This document shows positions 44,648-55,869 of a stretch of 64,000 nt of DNA, piece by piece. Made by a program: the position numbers and the translations under genes. This DNA is from Ophiostoma sp. CBS 140.51 (taxonomy: Eukaryota > Ascomycota > Sordariomycetes > Ophiostomatales > Ophiostomataceae): assembly GCA_029298735.1 (NCBI GenBank), contig JANSLP010000019.1:124001-188000 (forward strand), written 5' to 3'. Position 1 is the stretch's first letter; each line of letters starts with the position of its first letter. The notes beneath the pieces were generated by a model. That model ran no database searches and was not told the origin of the DNA. It was given only the letters and a program-made list of their open reading frames with translations.

Positions 44648-45565
44648 TCACCAGGGGACAAACCAGATATTCTCACTCCCGTCTTCAGTCTCAAAAAGCA
44701 CACCCGTCGCCTCTGTGCCCTCTTCCGCGTCGTCCGTGTCAACCTCAAAACTCTCAAGTTCGCCCGCATTCGGTTTAAAATTCCCGTAAAGCGCGCCTCG
44801 TATATATTCCTTGTTGCTTGTCACAATCATGACCTCGCCATTCTCCGTTTTGACCTTAGTCTTGACCTTGACTCGCTGCACCTTATACGCAAACACAAAT
44901 CCCGGGTCCTCGTTTGCATCCGCACCCGCCTCCCACGAAACAATTGTCGTACTTTCTCGCTTCAACTTGGTTTGAAGCCCAAGCTCGACCACGCCAGGGA
45001 CACAGCCTGCCACGCCCGGGTCCAGCGTTAGGTCGAGCCCGGCCCCTGTCGCGCGTGCGTTCTTGCTCTCTGCGCACGACCCGTACGCCACCTTGACACC
45101 CGTGACGACAAACACTTCTTTGGAATGAAAGGAACCCAAGTACCCGAGAAACTGCGAAACGGACGGGAGGTCAATCAGCGTCTGAAGCTCAACGGTCGAC
45201 GGATACCACTCGTGCGTATCCAGACGAGAAAACAACATGGCCAGCGCACGGTCATCTTGCAGCTTTGAGCTCGCTTTGGGGCCGATGCCCAGCACCGACG
45301 CCAGGAAGGACGCGGACAGTGAGCCAGAGCCTGCGTTGGAACTTGACTTGCAGAAGGACAGGTTGTGTTTGGTCGTGAGAAAGACATTGTTTCGCTGAAC
45401 GGGCTCGGTGTCGGCGCTGGATGCAATCGTCGGCTGTATGTTGCCAATGTGCAACGGTGGGAGAGGCGTCTTTACCGAGGAAAGAACAGAGCCGAGGGAG
45501 AGGGGCCCGCCAGGAGGTTGGTCCCAGGTCGGAGGGAAGTAGTACGTCTTTTTAGGGTTGGCCAT
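44648..45565 (-). CDS. Gasdermin-like (RCD-1/HET-Q1-type) candidate pore-forming protein
   Basis: A 305-residue intronless protein. The start at 45565 (MANPKKTYYF) is preferred over an in-frame ATG 37 codons upstream, because the block PPTWDQPPGGPLSLGSVL is then near-terminal as in the fungal family. The body (about 1-262) is a mixed alpha/beta domain with a VFVVTGVKVAYG strand, a FVFAYKVQRVKVK segment and the end block NKEYIRGALYGNF. Residues 269-298 are very acidic. In HET-Q1, removal of a short C-terminal part by a subtilisin-like protease releases a membrane-permeabilising N-domain, and the acidic tail here would fit that layout. The S8 protease gene ends 273 bp away, tail to tail. The assignment rests on resemblance plus context; a different fungal protein family is possible. 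Confidence 0.6.
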   Translation of the reverse strand: MANPKKTYYFPPTWDQPPGGPLSLGSVLSSVKTPLPPLHIGNIQPTIASSADTEPVQRNNVFLTTKHNLSFCKSSSNAGSGSLSASFLASVLGIGPKASSKLQDDRALAMLFSRLDTHEWYPSTVELQTLIDLPSVSQFLGYLGSFHSKEVFVVTGVKVAYGSCAESKNARATGAGLDLTLDPGVAGCVPGVVELGLQTKLKRESTTIVSWEAGADANEDPGFVFAYKVQRVKVKTKVKTENGEVMIVTSNKEYIRGALYGNFKPNAGELESFEVDTDDAEEGTEATGVLFETEDGSENIWFVPW

Positions 45566-45927
45566 GTTGGTAGTAGGCTTGTGAGAAGATGGGCTTTTGT
45601 GCGTTTCAACGCTGGCAAGGGGAAGCGACTGTCCGTTTATTGTTTTATATGAGAGTTGGCGGTGCCCAATAACCACAAATCTTTAAGGCGTATGCAAGCA
45701 GCACTCAGCTGGTGCCTAATTTCCAAGCACCCTTTCTCAGCCTTGTTTCGCGCAACCCCTGTCCTAAATACTCTCCCTTCAAATCGGTAAACGTTAATGA
45801 ACAACAGTTTCGAAGGATTTGAGACTAATATACCCACCATACGAGGCTCTGAAGACAGCTCTTTTTTCGTCCCCCGCCCCGTCAGCACATACCCCTATAG
45901 GTTACATAAGGCTGCCACGACAGAAAA
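45566..45927. promoter_or_regulatory. Upstream region of the gasdermin-like gene
   Basis: The 362-bp stretch between the gasdermin-like ATG and the left terminal inverted repeat of the MITE-like element. It is the probable promoter. No coding signal is seen. Confidence 0.45.
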
Positions 45928-46432
45928 AGACACAGGCCCATTCTCACGAGCGGCTATAGGTTTGTGAAAATAACTTAATTTTAAACTCTATTACTAAATA
46001 CACACAGCCTTCCTTCGGGCCATAAGTCAGGGTCCATTCTAGTAGCTCGACTGTGCATACAGCAGTATTTTGTATGCTGTCGACGCACACTTCGTGTCTC
46101 CTTTCCATTTTTTTCGAAGCCGCGTTATATTTATCACAGATTGCTTAACAGACTACTTTGCAAATTAGCTCTGTAAAATTCGTTGTAAGCTTCTCTACTT
46201 GCTCTGCAAATTGCAAACTGCGATGTAAATTATGTTGTAAACTGTGCTGCGAATTGCGTAACTAGTTGCGCTGTGGCTAGCCTGTACTCGCTGTAAGACT
46301 GCTGTATTTGTTGGTAGTTGTGTTTACGGCGTATGTTGCATTATTGGTTTCTGGTTATTAAGTTTCGTGGGTTTACGTGGATGGTTTTAGCGTATCAAAG
46401 GCCTGTCAAGTAATCAGAATGGGCCTGTGTCT
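45928..46432. mobile_element. MITE-like element with 17-bp terminal inverted repeats
   Basis: The sequence agacacaggcccattct at 45928-45944 recurs exactly as its reverse complement at 46416-46432, bounding a 505-bp AT-rich non-coding segment. Inside are many degenerate ctgcaaattg/ttgtaaactg-type words (about 46160-46300), giving low-complexity repeats. No transposase frame is present, so if mobile it would be non-autonomous. A convincing target-site duplication was not found at the ends, so this may be an old insertion or an unrelated inverted repeat. It lies 363 bp upstream of the gasdermin-like start. Confidence 0.5.
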
Positions 46433-46500
46433 GTACATGCTGGCGGTTGTTAGTGTAGGTCAGAAGGGGACTGCTTTATTATTCCAAGCGCGAAATATAC

Positions 46501-46875
46501 CTATTCTATAACGCAGACCTTGCTTGAGGTAATTAATATGCCAAACGCAGGACACGAAAGTTGTAGTGTACACCGACGACGCCTTGAACCTGGCCGTAGG
46601 ACCGTCAGCGCCACACAACTGTAAAATCCTGAAGGGAATTCACCTATCTCGCCGAGGTTCTTGTCGTCGCGAGGGTATATGGCAGCATCAGTCCCAGCGC
46701 CGATCTCGTTGACGTCTTCCGGGCGTAGGTCCGGAGATTGCCGCCGCGGGTATGTGACATCAAGAACTTCCTCCTCTGAAGATTCTTTGCCCGATCCAGA
46801 GTCTGGATGTTCGTTCGTTGAAGACTGGGGAGCGATAGGGGTAGCCTCCTTTTTGGTGGATTCTTTAAATTCCAT
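46501..46875 (-). other. Possible orphan exon or truncated gene
   Basis: A minus-strand frame of 124 codons whose first ~75 residues look like an acidic, disordered protein N-terminus (MEFKESTKKEATPIAPQ onwards, then SGKESSEEEVLDV). It then loses protein-like character. A GT donor after GEIG (near 46646) would fit a first exon, but downstream lies the MITE-like element and no further exon is recognisable. It may be a gene cut by the insertion. No function can be assigned. Confidence 0.25.
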
Positions 46876-47432
46876 GACAATGTCTCGTCTTCCTGTGAGA
46901 CGACCGACTGTTTTTGGTCGCTGTGTTGTTTAGCGAGAAGTGGTTGTGTCGGCGTGGGACGTAAATAGAGTAGGAGCTTGTTGTATTATGTGCCGCTGCG
47001 GGGTTACCATTGTATAAGTTTATTGATGAAAATGTGATTAAAATACAGGCATTGACGTAAAACCCCAAAATTCTGCAAATCCAGTTTCCGAAAGCCCACT
47101 CTTTCAAATGAACCCTTGATACCAAAAAAAACGTCACTGAACGCCGTTTATCAGGGCAAATTTGTGAAGACGAGGCTCGGCTAACAACTTCCTGGCAATT
47201 TGGCACTAAACCTCAGTGGACTTCGGGGCTCTTCTGACTTTGACCAAAAGAGGTTCCCCATATTTTCTCCACATTCTCTCCTCCTCTCGCCTGTTCTTTT
47301 GGCGATTTCCCCAGATTTTTATCGAAGTCGGAGAATGCGACAAATTTTTGCAAGTGTCAAACTTTCATGATCTGTAATCTTCAGAAGACATTGCATAGGA
47401 GAATTACGGAAACATTAGCACACCTTCCCGAT
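46876..47432. promoter_or_regulatory. Intergenic, upstream of Zn2Cys6 regulator at 47433
   Basis: A non-coding stretch by eye, the likely promoter of the plus-strand regulator. A second in-frame ATG at 47367 could extend that protein by 22 residues. Confidence 0.45.
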
Positions 47433-50207
47433 ATGACAGAGCCCAGCCTGTCCCAGCCGCTTCCCGCAACGGCACCATTCGCCGTCACGGAATCTGCCGC
47501 TCCTTCCACGACGACAACGACGACAGTCGCATCGTCCTCCACCGTACCACAGAAAAAACGCATTCGGGCCGTGGTCGCATGCAGTCACTGCCGCAGCAAA
47601 CGATCCAAATGTGATGGTATTCCGGGACGACAGGCTTGCACGGAATGCCAACAGCGAGGCATTGACTGCGAGATGACAGATGGGAAGAGGAACAGGTAAA
47701 TACAGTTATTAATGCACGTTAAGACAGCCGGCTGTATTACTTGTCTGACCATTAACAGAGGCCACTACAAGCCGCAGGCTGAGGCTTTGGCAAAAAAGGT
47801 ACGACTTCTTGAGGAGGCTTTGGCTCAGTCACGGGCGGCCAACCAGGAGCTTTTGGCCGAGCGACAGCAGATGCAAGGCCAAGCACGACTGCTAGATGTC
47901 GCCAGCACAGCTACACCTGTAGGGCTAGCTGGAGTAAATGCCTCCCAACAAAGTGCCATGCGCATGGATATTGACGACACGCCGACTGTATTCACCGTTC
48001 CAGCACCAGCACCCGTTTTGCTTCCAGCTCCATCTAGCGGCATCGCAGTTCCCAGTCTCCTCAGCCAGTCCTTACCAGCAACGTCCACAGTCACATCCAC
48101 GGAGCCCTCTTTGATGCCGCCACCATCGACACAAATTGCACCACAGCGTGTTTCTCATGATAACCCTGTCCAGCTTGTTATGGACCACGGCAACATCGTC
48201 TTTTCCAGAGCTGCTTCGCCTATTGAACAGCAAGAGTCGCGAGATGACCAGCAGCCACTTCCCACAGAGACAACGACGGCAGCGGTTGGAATTCCGTTCC
48301 CGTTCCCCAGCGACCGGCCCCGGCCCTGCTGCTGTGCTGATCTCGACCTCACTCCACCCCTCGTCGACTACCTCCTTGGTCTCTTCTTCCACCGCTACCA
48401 AATGATGCTCAAGTTTGTGTCACAAGAGGACTTTATGCGGAAGCATGCAGCGTCGTCTTCCGATGGAACCAGACACAACCACCATAACCACAGCCCTCTG
48501 TTTCTGGCAATGTTGGCTGCTGGTGTCCGGTACTCAACGCGCCGCGACGTGACTGCGCGCTTCCTGCTAGCTAATGGCGAGAACAAACTTGCAACTGCGG
48601 CGCGCCAGGCCGTCGAGATTGAAGTAGGACGTCCCGCATTGGCCACGGTGCAGACTGTGCTCATCCTGTGTGAGGTGGAAACCAGCCTGGACCACCAAAT
48701 GACTGGCTACATGTACTCGTGTCTTGCCTCCAAGATGATATATGGCATGGGTATCGATCTAGGCCAGGTTGCACCGGCTATGCGGGAGACAATGAGTGCC
48801 GAGGAGAAGGCAATTCGACACTGGTTGGTGTGGGCAGCATCGGTGCACGACCAGTTCTGGTCGGTATTCTTGCGCCGGCCACTGGCTATCAAGAACGGGA
48901 CTCTACAGGCATCACGTATGGTGTGGCGGAACACGGGCAGTGGCTTGAGTCCATTGACACTAGCATTTGAGGACGAGGTCAACGACAATCTTATGGATCT
49001 GATGATTCTGGCGCGGGAGATTACGGACGCCCTCTATGGAGCGAGCAACACGACAAGCAACAACGCAACAGGCTCTGGCCGTCAGCGCACGGAACTGCGT
49101 TTTGATGAGCAGCAAGAACCCATGGGAAATAATACTCACGACCAAAATGACTCAACATCACCTCCATGCTCACCACCCTATGATGGAGGTGGCCTGCCGT
49201 CCGCTCTCTACGAACAGGCAGCACAACGGCACGCACGCAGACAACGACCGGATGTGGCCCTTCTTGATGCACGTCTAGGCAGCTGGTTCAACAATCTCTC
49301 TGATCGTGTTCGCCAAGGACCCATCAACGGCCACAGCTCGTATCACTACCTCTTTATCCTGCATCTACATTACAACGCCACAAAGATTATGCTTCACCGA
49401 ACAAGGGCGTTTTCTGCTCAAGCAACACCACTTCAGGGTAGCGACGGTGTCAACAAGAGCCATGCTTCGGTTCCCGTCAGCAGCTATCCCCTCCAGTCGC
49501 CTGTCACACCGCCCGCCTCCAGCAGCGGGGACGCCAACACGCCCGGTCTGCCTCCTCAGCAGCAACCTGCCATGAACTTTGTTGATCATGCCACTGCACA
49601 ATCCATTGCCACTCTCGGCCGTGCCGCCATCAGCATGGCTCGCCTGTTTGAGTCTTTTCGCCGGCGCGACGACGTCCGTATGCTGCAGTCGACCGGTGTC
49701 CAATGGGCCGGTATGGCCTCCGAGGCACTGACCTGGTATATTGAGACCTTGCCCATCGACGGTGCCATTGAGGCCGTGGCCCACCTGCAAAGTTTGGCCC
49801 GAACGCTCAAGGACATGGCGAAGACGTTCCGCCCGGCCGTTTATCCGTACGACAGGACCAGTCATGCCATCCAAATGTTCCAGGCGAGGATGGACAGCAG
49901 TGTTGAGTCACCTCGGCTAGAGTCGGTGACTTTGGCAACGGGGAGAGCGAGTAGCAGAACACCCTTGCCGGATCTGACTTGGGCAGGACACGGCTACAGT
50001 GGGCCAAGCCAACAGCGCCATCCAGTCTCGACACCGCGACCAATGCCATCGCTGCATGGCGCTTCGGCGATGACAATCCCACGGGCACCATCGCAACCCA
50101 GAGAGCCATCGGCACCGTTTCTAATGCCTCCGGGTGGAGGGACGAATCCATTGTGGTCGTGGGCAGACCAGGATCCATGGGACTGGAATGATCTTCTACA
50201 ACAATAG
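47433..50207 (+). CDS. Zn2Cys6 fungal transcription factor (XlnR-like domain organisation)
   Basis: Exons 47433-47695 and 47759-50207 sum to 2712 nt, 903 residues. The zinc cluster has Cys50, 53, 60, 69, 72 and 79 within VACSHCRSKRSKCDG and ACTECQQRGIDC. After the intron come a leucine-zipper-like coiled coil (ALAKKVRLLEEALAQSRAAN) and a long Ala/Pro/Ser-rich linker. The fungal-specific transcription factor domain (about 230-640) begins with PPLVDYLLGLFFHRYQMMLK and includes IRHWLVWAASVHDQF. The C-terminal tail is Pro/Ser-rich and ends WSWADQDPWDWNDLLQQ, an aromatic-acidic motif typical of activation domains. It is a nuclear regulator with unknown targets. The convergent neighbour is a GST. 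Confidence 0.9.
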
Positions 50208-50284
50208 TAACTCTCAGTTTTAAAATACGATAGCAATTGCAAAATTAATTTTATTCTCTTCGACGTATTTCATGTTGCTGCATT

Positions 50285-51174
50285 CTACAATTTCAGGTCG
50301 TCCACCTTCTTGTACTTGTCGCCCATGGCACGCTGCACAGCCGTCCGCCCCTCAATCCGGTCCAGCCATTGGCGCAGGTGAGGAAACCCGCTCATCTGCT
50401 CCTCCGTAATGCCTGTAAACATCCATAGCTTGATCCAAGGCCAAGTGCCCATGTCGGCAACACTGTACTTGCCGGCACCAGGACCGGCCAAGTACTCCCT
50501 TGGCTGGCCAATGTACTTGCCGCTCAGCTGGATCTCCAGCACGCCAAACACGCGGAGCAGCTCGTTGGTGAACCGTGTGATGGCGTAAGGCAGCTTCTCT
50601 TTGGCAAGGATGGCAAAGTGGATGACCTGGCCGTGGTACGGTGCGCCCGATCCGTGCCAGAAGAAGAGCCACTGCAGGGCCTCGCTGTAACTGGCCGTGT
50701 CGTTCTCGGCAAAACTAAAGACATTTCTGGTGTCGACCTGGCGGGCCAGATAGAGAAGCTCAGCGGAGGTTTCCATCACGGGCAACGGTGGTGATTGGGC
50801 ATTGTCAAGGAGGACTGGGATGCGGCCGTTTGGGTTGAGACGGAGGAACCAGTCGCTCTTCTGGACGTTGGTGGAGATGTCAATGACGGTGGTGGTCCCT
50901 GCAAATATATTGTTAGTGTTAATACATAGTTTCCAAAAACAGAACGGCGCTACTTACATTCTGTGCCGTACACATCAGCTAGCTCTTCCAAGAAGATTTG
51001 CACTTTCTGGCCATTGGGTGTTGACTGTGTGATGAGGTGGAGGCCCTATTGTGATTGTGAGTCTCAAATGCCTCTTTTCGGTCGGACCACACCACAGCAG
51101 AATCTCACCTTCGCATCCCTGACTCTGGAAGGAGTCTCACTCGTGATAGTGGACGTATGTTGTGTTGGTGACAT
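50285..51174 (-). CDS. Glutathione S-transferase (Ure2/GTT-like)
   Basis: Exons in coding order are 51174-51109, 51045-50958 and 50898-50285, giving 768 nt and 255 residues. The thioredoxin-fold N-domain begins after a 22-residue leader with GLHLITQSTPNGQKVQIFLEE, contains the cis-Pro block LNPNGRIPVLLD, and ends with METSAELLYLA (glutathione gamma-Glu contact). The all-helical C-domain contains QWLFFWHGSGAPYHGQ and the N-capping-type SVADMGTWPWIKLWM. This Ure2p-like class conjugates or reduces with glutathione in the cytosol, in xenobiotic and peroxide defence. Family blocks and length are intact, in contrast to the broken GST at 57476. It converges with the 47433 regulator (77 bp between stops). 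Confidence 0.92.
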
Positions 51175-52671
51175 TGCGTATACTTTGAGCTTCGTTTGAC
51201 TATGTGAACTTATTTGTCGTCAAGGTCATGACGTTCTCTTTGGTGGAGGAATAAGAAGATCGCTGTGTTGTGGCTAGTTTGGTCTAGTTAATGACGTTGT
51301 TTCTTTTAACGAAAAATTTCTTTGCATTTATTTTGTGATTTAGTATGATTTATTTTCTAACAAATTATTTTCGTTGAATTTTCAAATTATATAGTATCGT
51401 TATTAGGGGTGTATTGTTGTTCGAGGGACAATATACCGGAAGCAAGCCATTCCATATATGCAAGCGGAACAGCCTTATACATATGGCTAATTTGTACCCT
51501 TTCCACACCAACCTTTGCATCACGTGGTTGTCCCGCCTCAGTCTTGTCTAAATTAACAGGTAAATACCTGGACAGGCGCCCAATTCACGACGCGGCAGAC
51601 ATGTCGTTTGACAAGGCTATTCTCGAGGCAATTCATGTCGTCTACGCAGCCAATCAGACAATACCTTTCATGTTGCAACTGGCATAAATAAAAAAAATAC
51701 GGACTAACATCGGAGAAGCCTGGTATTCTTTACCCGGGCTATCGTCGGAGAAAGCCCTATTTACCCCACGATACAGATGCCCGCTCCCCACTGAATAGCC
51801 CCGTCAGTAGCCTACTGAGTGGTGAGTTGGAGGAAGGATGCCGCCGAGCGACCCACTAAATACTATTTTCTCACAACCTCCTAGTGCAACTTTATTGCAT
51901 TGTCGACGTCCGCTTTTCTTTTTCTGATCCATTTTCTCTACTTTTTTTTATCGCACAGAATTTTGTCGAACACTGGGCATATTGGTAACAGCTCGCTCAT
52001 TGGTCCACCGGCGACCACACTCATCAATTCCATGCGTCTTCACAACGTAGGCCACACGGTCCACGAGGCCTATCTGGACTTCATGCAACGGGAATACCTT
52101 CACTGTATCCAACAATACAAATGACTCCGCGGGGATGGTCGGACCGTGGATAGTAGTTGTAGAAGCAGCCTTGCGCCACGAGCCCCTGCCCGCATGATCA
52201 GTCAACGGAGTACGATGGCCGTTCACCAATGCCAATGCTTCTAGAACCGTGGTATCTTTGCTATTTAGGAATACATGCGCATGGCACCCGCATATTATCC
52301 TGGGCGTCTTTCTACCAATACAGGTATAGCACCGCTGAGGGCAAGCAGTTTCCAAACCGTGATATCATGTAGATGTAATGTACTCCGATTTCACATGGAA
52401 AGGCCGATGTAATATGTTAGCTTCAACGCCAATTTGAAAAAAAAATGTCAATACGAAGGATTGCAACCAATAGCACACGTATACGCCATTATTGGTAACA
52501 TAAAGCACAAAAATACAATCGCTTAGATCAAATACGTTCCAAGTAGACCTGTACGGGGCATAGAGTCACAAAGAAATCAAATATATGGTGTCTGCATGCA
52601 TGTAAATTATGCTACTCATGCAATAGTATGTATCTCCGTTTTGGAGCACGATATACTGCAGTGCCCATCCT
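51175..52671. other. Intergenic, 1.5 kb
   Basis: No supported gene. 51290-51400 is very AT-rich. Short frames around 51409-51687 and 51900-52124 lack family features. The right part (52380-52671) is the 3' region of the minus-strand transporter. Confidence 0.45.
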
Positions 52672-54612
52672 TTAATTCTCAGTATCCACCACCTTGGACT
52701 GCGCCACCTTGTTGTCGAGATTCTTGTCGTGCATCTTGCGCGGGATGATGTCGGTGAACTTGGACTCGGAGTTGGGCGCATTGAGAGCAGCCAGGATACC
52801 GCAGCCACCGAAAGCAATGGCGGCCAAGTAGACAATTTTGAAACTCTGGGAGTAGGCCTCCTTGTTGCCGGCGACGGCAGCGGTGATGATGGTGGGCGTA
52901 ATGTCCGGGATGGCAGTAAAGTTGCCGGCAGATAGACCGGCCAAGAGTGCATCGACCGACGACTGAGGTAGACCAGCATTGGTGACGGCCGGGATGACAT
53001 ACTTTGGAATGTTGACAATGAGCTTGTTGTTGAGGATTGTGACAAAGATGGCCTGGGCCGTAGTGGCCAGAGTGGAGCGGGTGGCGCCCAGCAGACCGAG
53101 GGCCAGGCCCAGGTCACCAGGATCGAGGCAAAAAGGGCCAATGGTCAGGGCAACGTTCTCAACGTAACCAAGGAACACAGAGGCCAGGAAAATAAAAGCG
53201 ACGGCCATGTGGGGCGTAAAGGGTGTAGTGGCCGCCATGGCGCCCGTGAAGGCAGTGAGGGTGGAGATGCCGACCATCATCTGGAGCTTGTGTTTTCCCA
53301 AAACGCGGACCAGAACACCACAGAGGCCCTGACCGAGCAGAGAGGCAGCCGACACAATACAGCTCTTCCAGCCAATGGCCATGCTATCGGTCTCGTAGAG
53401 CACAGAAATCTGCATAGGCCACAGCACCAACAGAGAATAGTAGACCATCGAACCGACAGCAGCCGTCAATATAGTGCCAATGTACTGGCGGTTCTTGAAG
53501 AACTTCATGGGGATCAGCGGGTACTCGCCAGCGCCCCAAATCTCCCAAACGACCAGGAGGATGAGCATAGCCGCACCGCCCACCAGGAAACCAATAACAT
53601 GGCCCGACTTCCAGGGGTAAACCGAGCCGCCCCAGGACAAGCCTAGCAGGAAAACAAGCAGGCCGCCCGTGAACAGAATGATACCAAGGAAATCGACCAT
53701 CTTCCACCACGGGATGCGGCGAGTGCTGCGAGCATGCAGCTGCTCGTAGGTGGGTGGGTGGTAGCAAAAGTAGAAGAGGGCAACGGTAATTGCCAGAATT
53801 ATCACATTGATGTAATAGCTCCACCGCCAGCCGGCCTTGGTGTTGTCGATGATGGCACGGATGATGACGGGGCCAAAGGCCGTGGTGGGCAAGGCCGACA
53901 CGAAAATGCAGGAGATACCAAGGCCACGGTACTTGTTGGGAATAAGCTCGCCAATGACAATGCCAAAGGACAGCTGCACACCTGCACCGATGCCGATGAG
54001 AGCGGTGCCGATGATAAGGACGGGGATATTGTGAGCTGTGCAGGCGATGACTGCCACTGTTAGATGGGGCAAATGAGAACCTAGTGAGTGGGAGAGACGT
54101 ACTGGAGCCGATGAGGCCAATGGCATTGCCACCGATAAAGAACCAACGGCGACCAAGGAGATCAGAAAGGCGGCCGACGAGAACGAAGGCAACAGCTTGC
54201 GTTAAGTTCCACTGGTTTTGTTAGCGGTCAACACAGAAGCAAAAAAAAGGGGGGAGACTTTACACTCACAATCATGGACACCCAGACGTAGTTGGGATTC
54301 GGGCCAATATCCTCGTTGATGATTCCCAGGACATTGGCCGGCATGACAAAGCCAAAGTAGCAACTCGTCAGAGCCAGACAGAGAGCAATCAGAGTACCGA
54401 TAAAGTTCTTGCTGCGGTAGTAGCCCTTGGGCAGATCGTGCACCGTACCACCGAGAGCGTCGACGGCAATGTCGCCATTGTCAATCTCGCGGTACTCGTC
54501 GGGGACGTAACCCTTGTTAACATGAGTGTCTTGGACGGGCTGGATCTCATTGTGGACAGTGAGCTCCGTTGCAGCTTTGTCCTTATTGGGGTCGTGGACA
54601 ACATGATGAAGA
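52672..54612 (-). CDS. TRI12-family MFS efflux transporter, start codon unresolved
   Basis: Exons in coding order are about 54612-54270, 54211-54103 and 54056-52672. Residues run from VVHDPNKDKAATELT through a typical TRI12 cytosolic N-terminus, then 14 membrane segments, with TM1 at NFIGTLIALCLALTSCYFGF and motif A-like GRLSDLLGRRWFF. The tail is charged and cytosolic. The family exports mycotoxins or siderophores across the plasma membrane. The frame is clean from the N-terminus to the stop, but no in-frame ATG precedes it: the only nearby ATG (54604-54602) is out of frame by two bases. Either a short upstream exon exists, or a small indel has removed the start. The transport domain itself looks intact. 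Confidence 0.8.
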
Positions 54613-55869
54613 GGATGAAGGAAAAAAAGAAGTGAAGAAGAAAGGAAAGTCACAAAAAAGAGTGCTGGCTCAAGGGCAGAGTACAAAAGGTAGATCGTTT
54701 GCACGTTGCCAAGATGAACTTGTTCTCCCCCCTATTCTTAGTCGAGGTTGTGTCTGGGCGGCGATCTGTTTATGTATGAATGTGTCTTCCTCTCTCCTGC
54801 ATCGATTGATCCTTGTCAGCAACAGTACATCTCGGGCTGACGACCCCGGACCATGAAGTCAGGTACCTGGGGCAGACGCTGCAAATCTCAGGCGTCGGAT
54901 CTGGGGAGTGGGTGATAAACTGAGTGAACGTGGAGAAATACACAAAAAGAAAGAAAAGTCTGGAGAAGCACAGCACATCCCCAGATGAGCACTCAAAACG
55001 AACCTAGTCTCCTCTCCGTATATGGAAGGCCGAGACTGCGTGAGACAGGAGCGCCCAACATGTTCAGGGCGCCACGGCGGGTGTATGCGCATTATTGGAG
55101 GAAGGCTTGGCCTGGACACTAACTCGTTGGAGTCCGGGGCTTTACGTGGGGAAACAGGGGGGGCTAATCAAAAGGTAACACGGGCGAGTCGGAAGCATGG
55201 CTCTCGCTCAGGAAACGTGATGTTGGACCATATTGGGCCAGATGCACCAAAGTGGACCCGGATATGTCTTCCAGTCGATGTAGACTTTGTCGACTTTCTC
55301 CATTTCCCCCTTCTCCCTGCACATGTTCAGCCTCTGCCACGACCAACACCACTAATGCTAATGAATCACCTTGTAGAAGAATCCATTCAGCGCCGTAAAC
55401 GAGTACTCCACTTCGCTCATGTTGTATGGGAAAACTCCCGGTTTACTTGCCCGTTTATTCTTTACCCGGCTTTAGTTATCCGTGACTCTGGGGAGACGGT
55501 CGAGTAACACAAAAACGGGTCGAGGTAGTAGATGGGGTCTACCCTAGACGGCTATCTAGCCTTTCTGTAAGGCTACCGAGCAGGCGGAACATGGCACAAA
55601 GACAATGGTCCCACGTCAGCTTGGTGATCCGGTGTGACAGCCTCGTCCGGCAATCCACAGTGTCGGGATGCGCGTTGTATTTTGTGGGGAAGATGTGCAA
55701 TGCTGTTCATACAAAGGAAGTACGCAATGGGCTTATGGATAGGCTACTGTATTGGTTATTATTTGTGATGTTGTCTACTTATTGCAGATTGAACGTGTAG
55801 TTGCATGAAGATGTGAACGAGGATCTCGTCCTTCACGTCAACGTTCTCGACTTCTCCACATCCACTAAG
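54613..55869. promoter_or_regulatory. Intergenic between TRI12 transporter and CmcJ/AsaB-like gene
   Basis: A 1.26-kb region between two divergent genes; it may also hide the first exon of the transporter. On the minus strand the part next to the transporter is pyrimidine-rich (54610-54660). No other gene is supported. Confidence 0.4.

Noticed and set aside
46100..46330. Degenerate ctgcaaattg/ttgtaaactg words as a possible CRISPR-like or regulatory array
   Set aside because: Units are irregular in length and spacing and the genome is fungal. They are better explained as internal low-complexity sequence of the MITE-like element.
51409..51687. 92-codon plus-strand frame in the 51-52.6 kb gap
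   Set aside because: It is short, in an AT-rich context, has no family blocks, and has no convincing partner exon.
55022..55507. 161-codon plus-strand frame between the TRI12 and CmcJ-like genes
   Set aside because: There are no motifs, codon composition looks non-coding, and it lies where promoters of divergent genes are expected.
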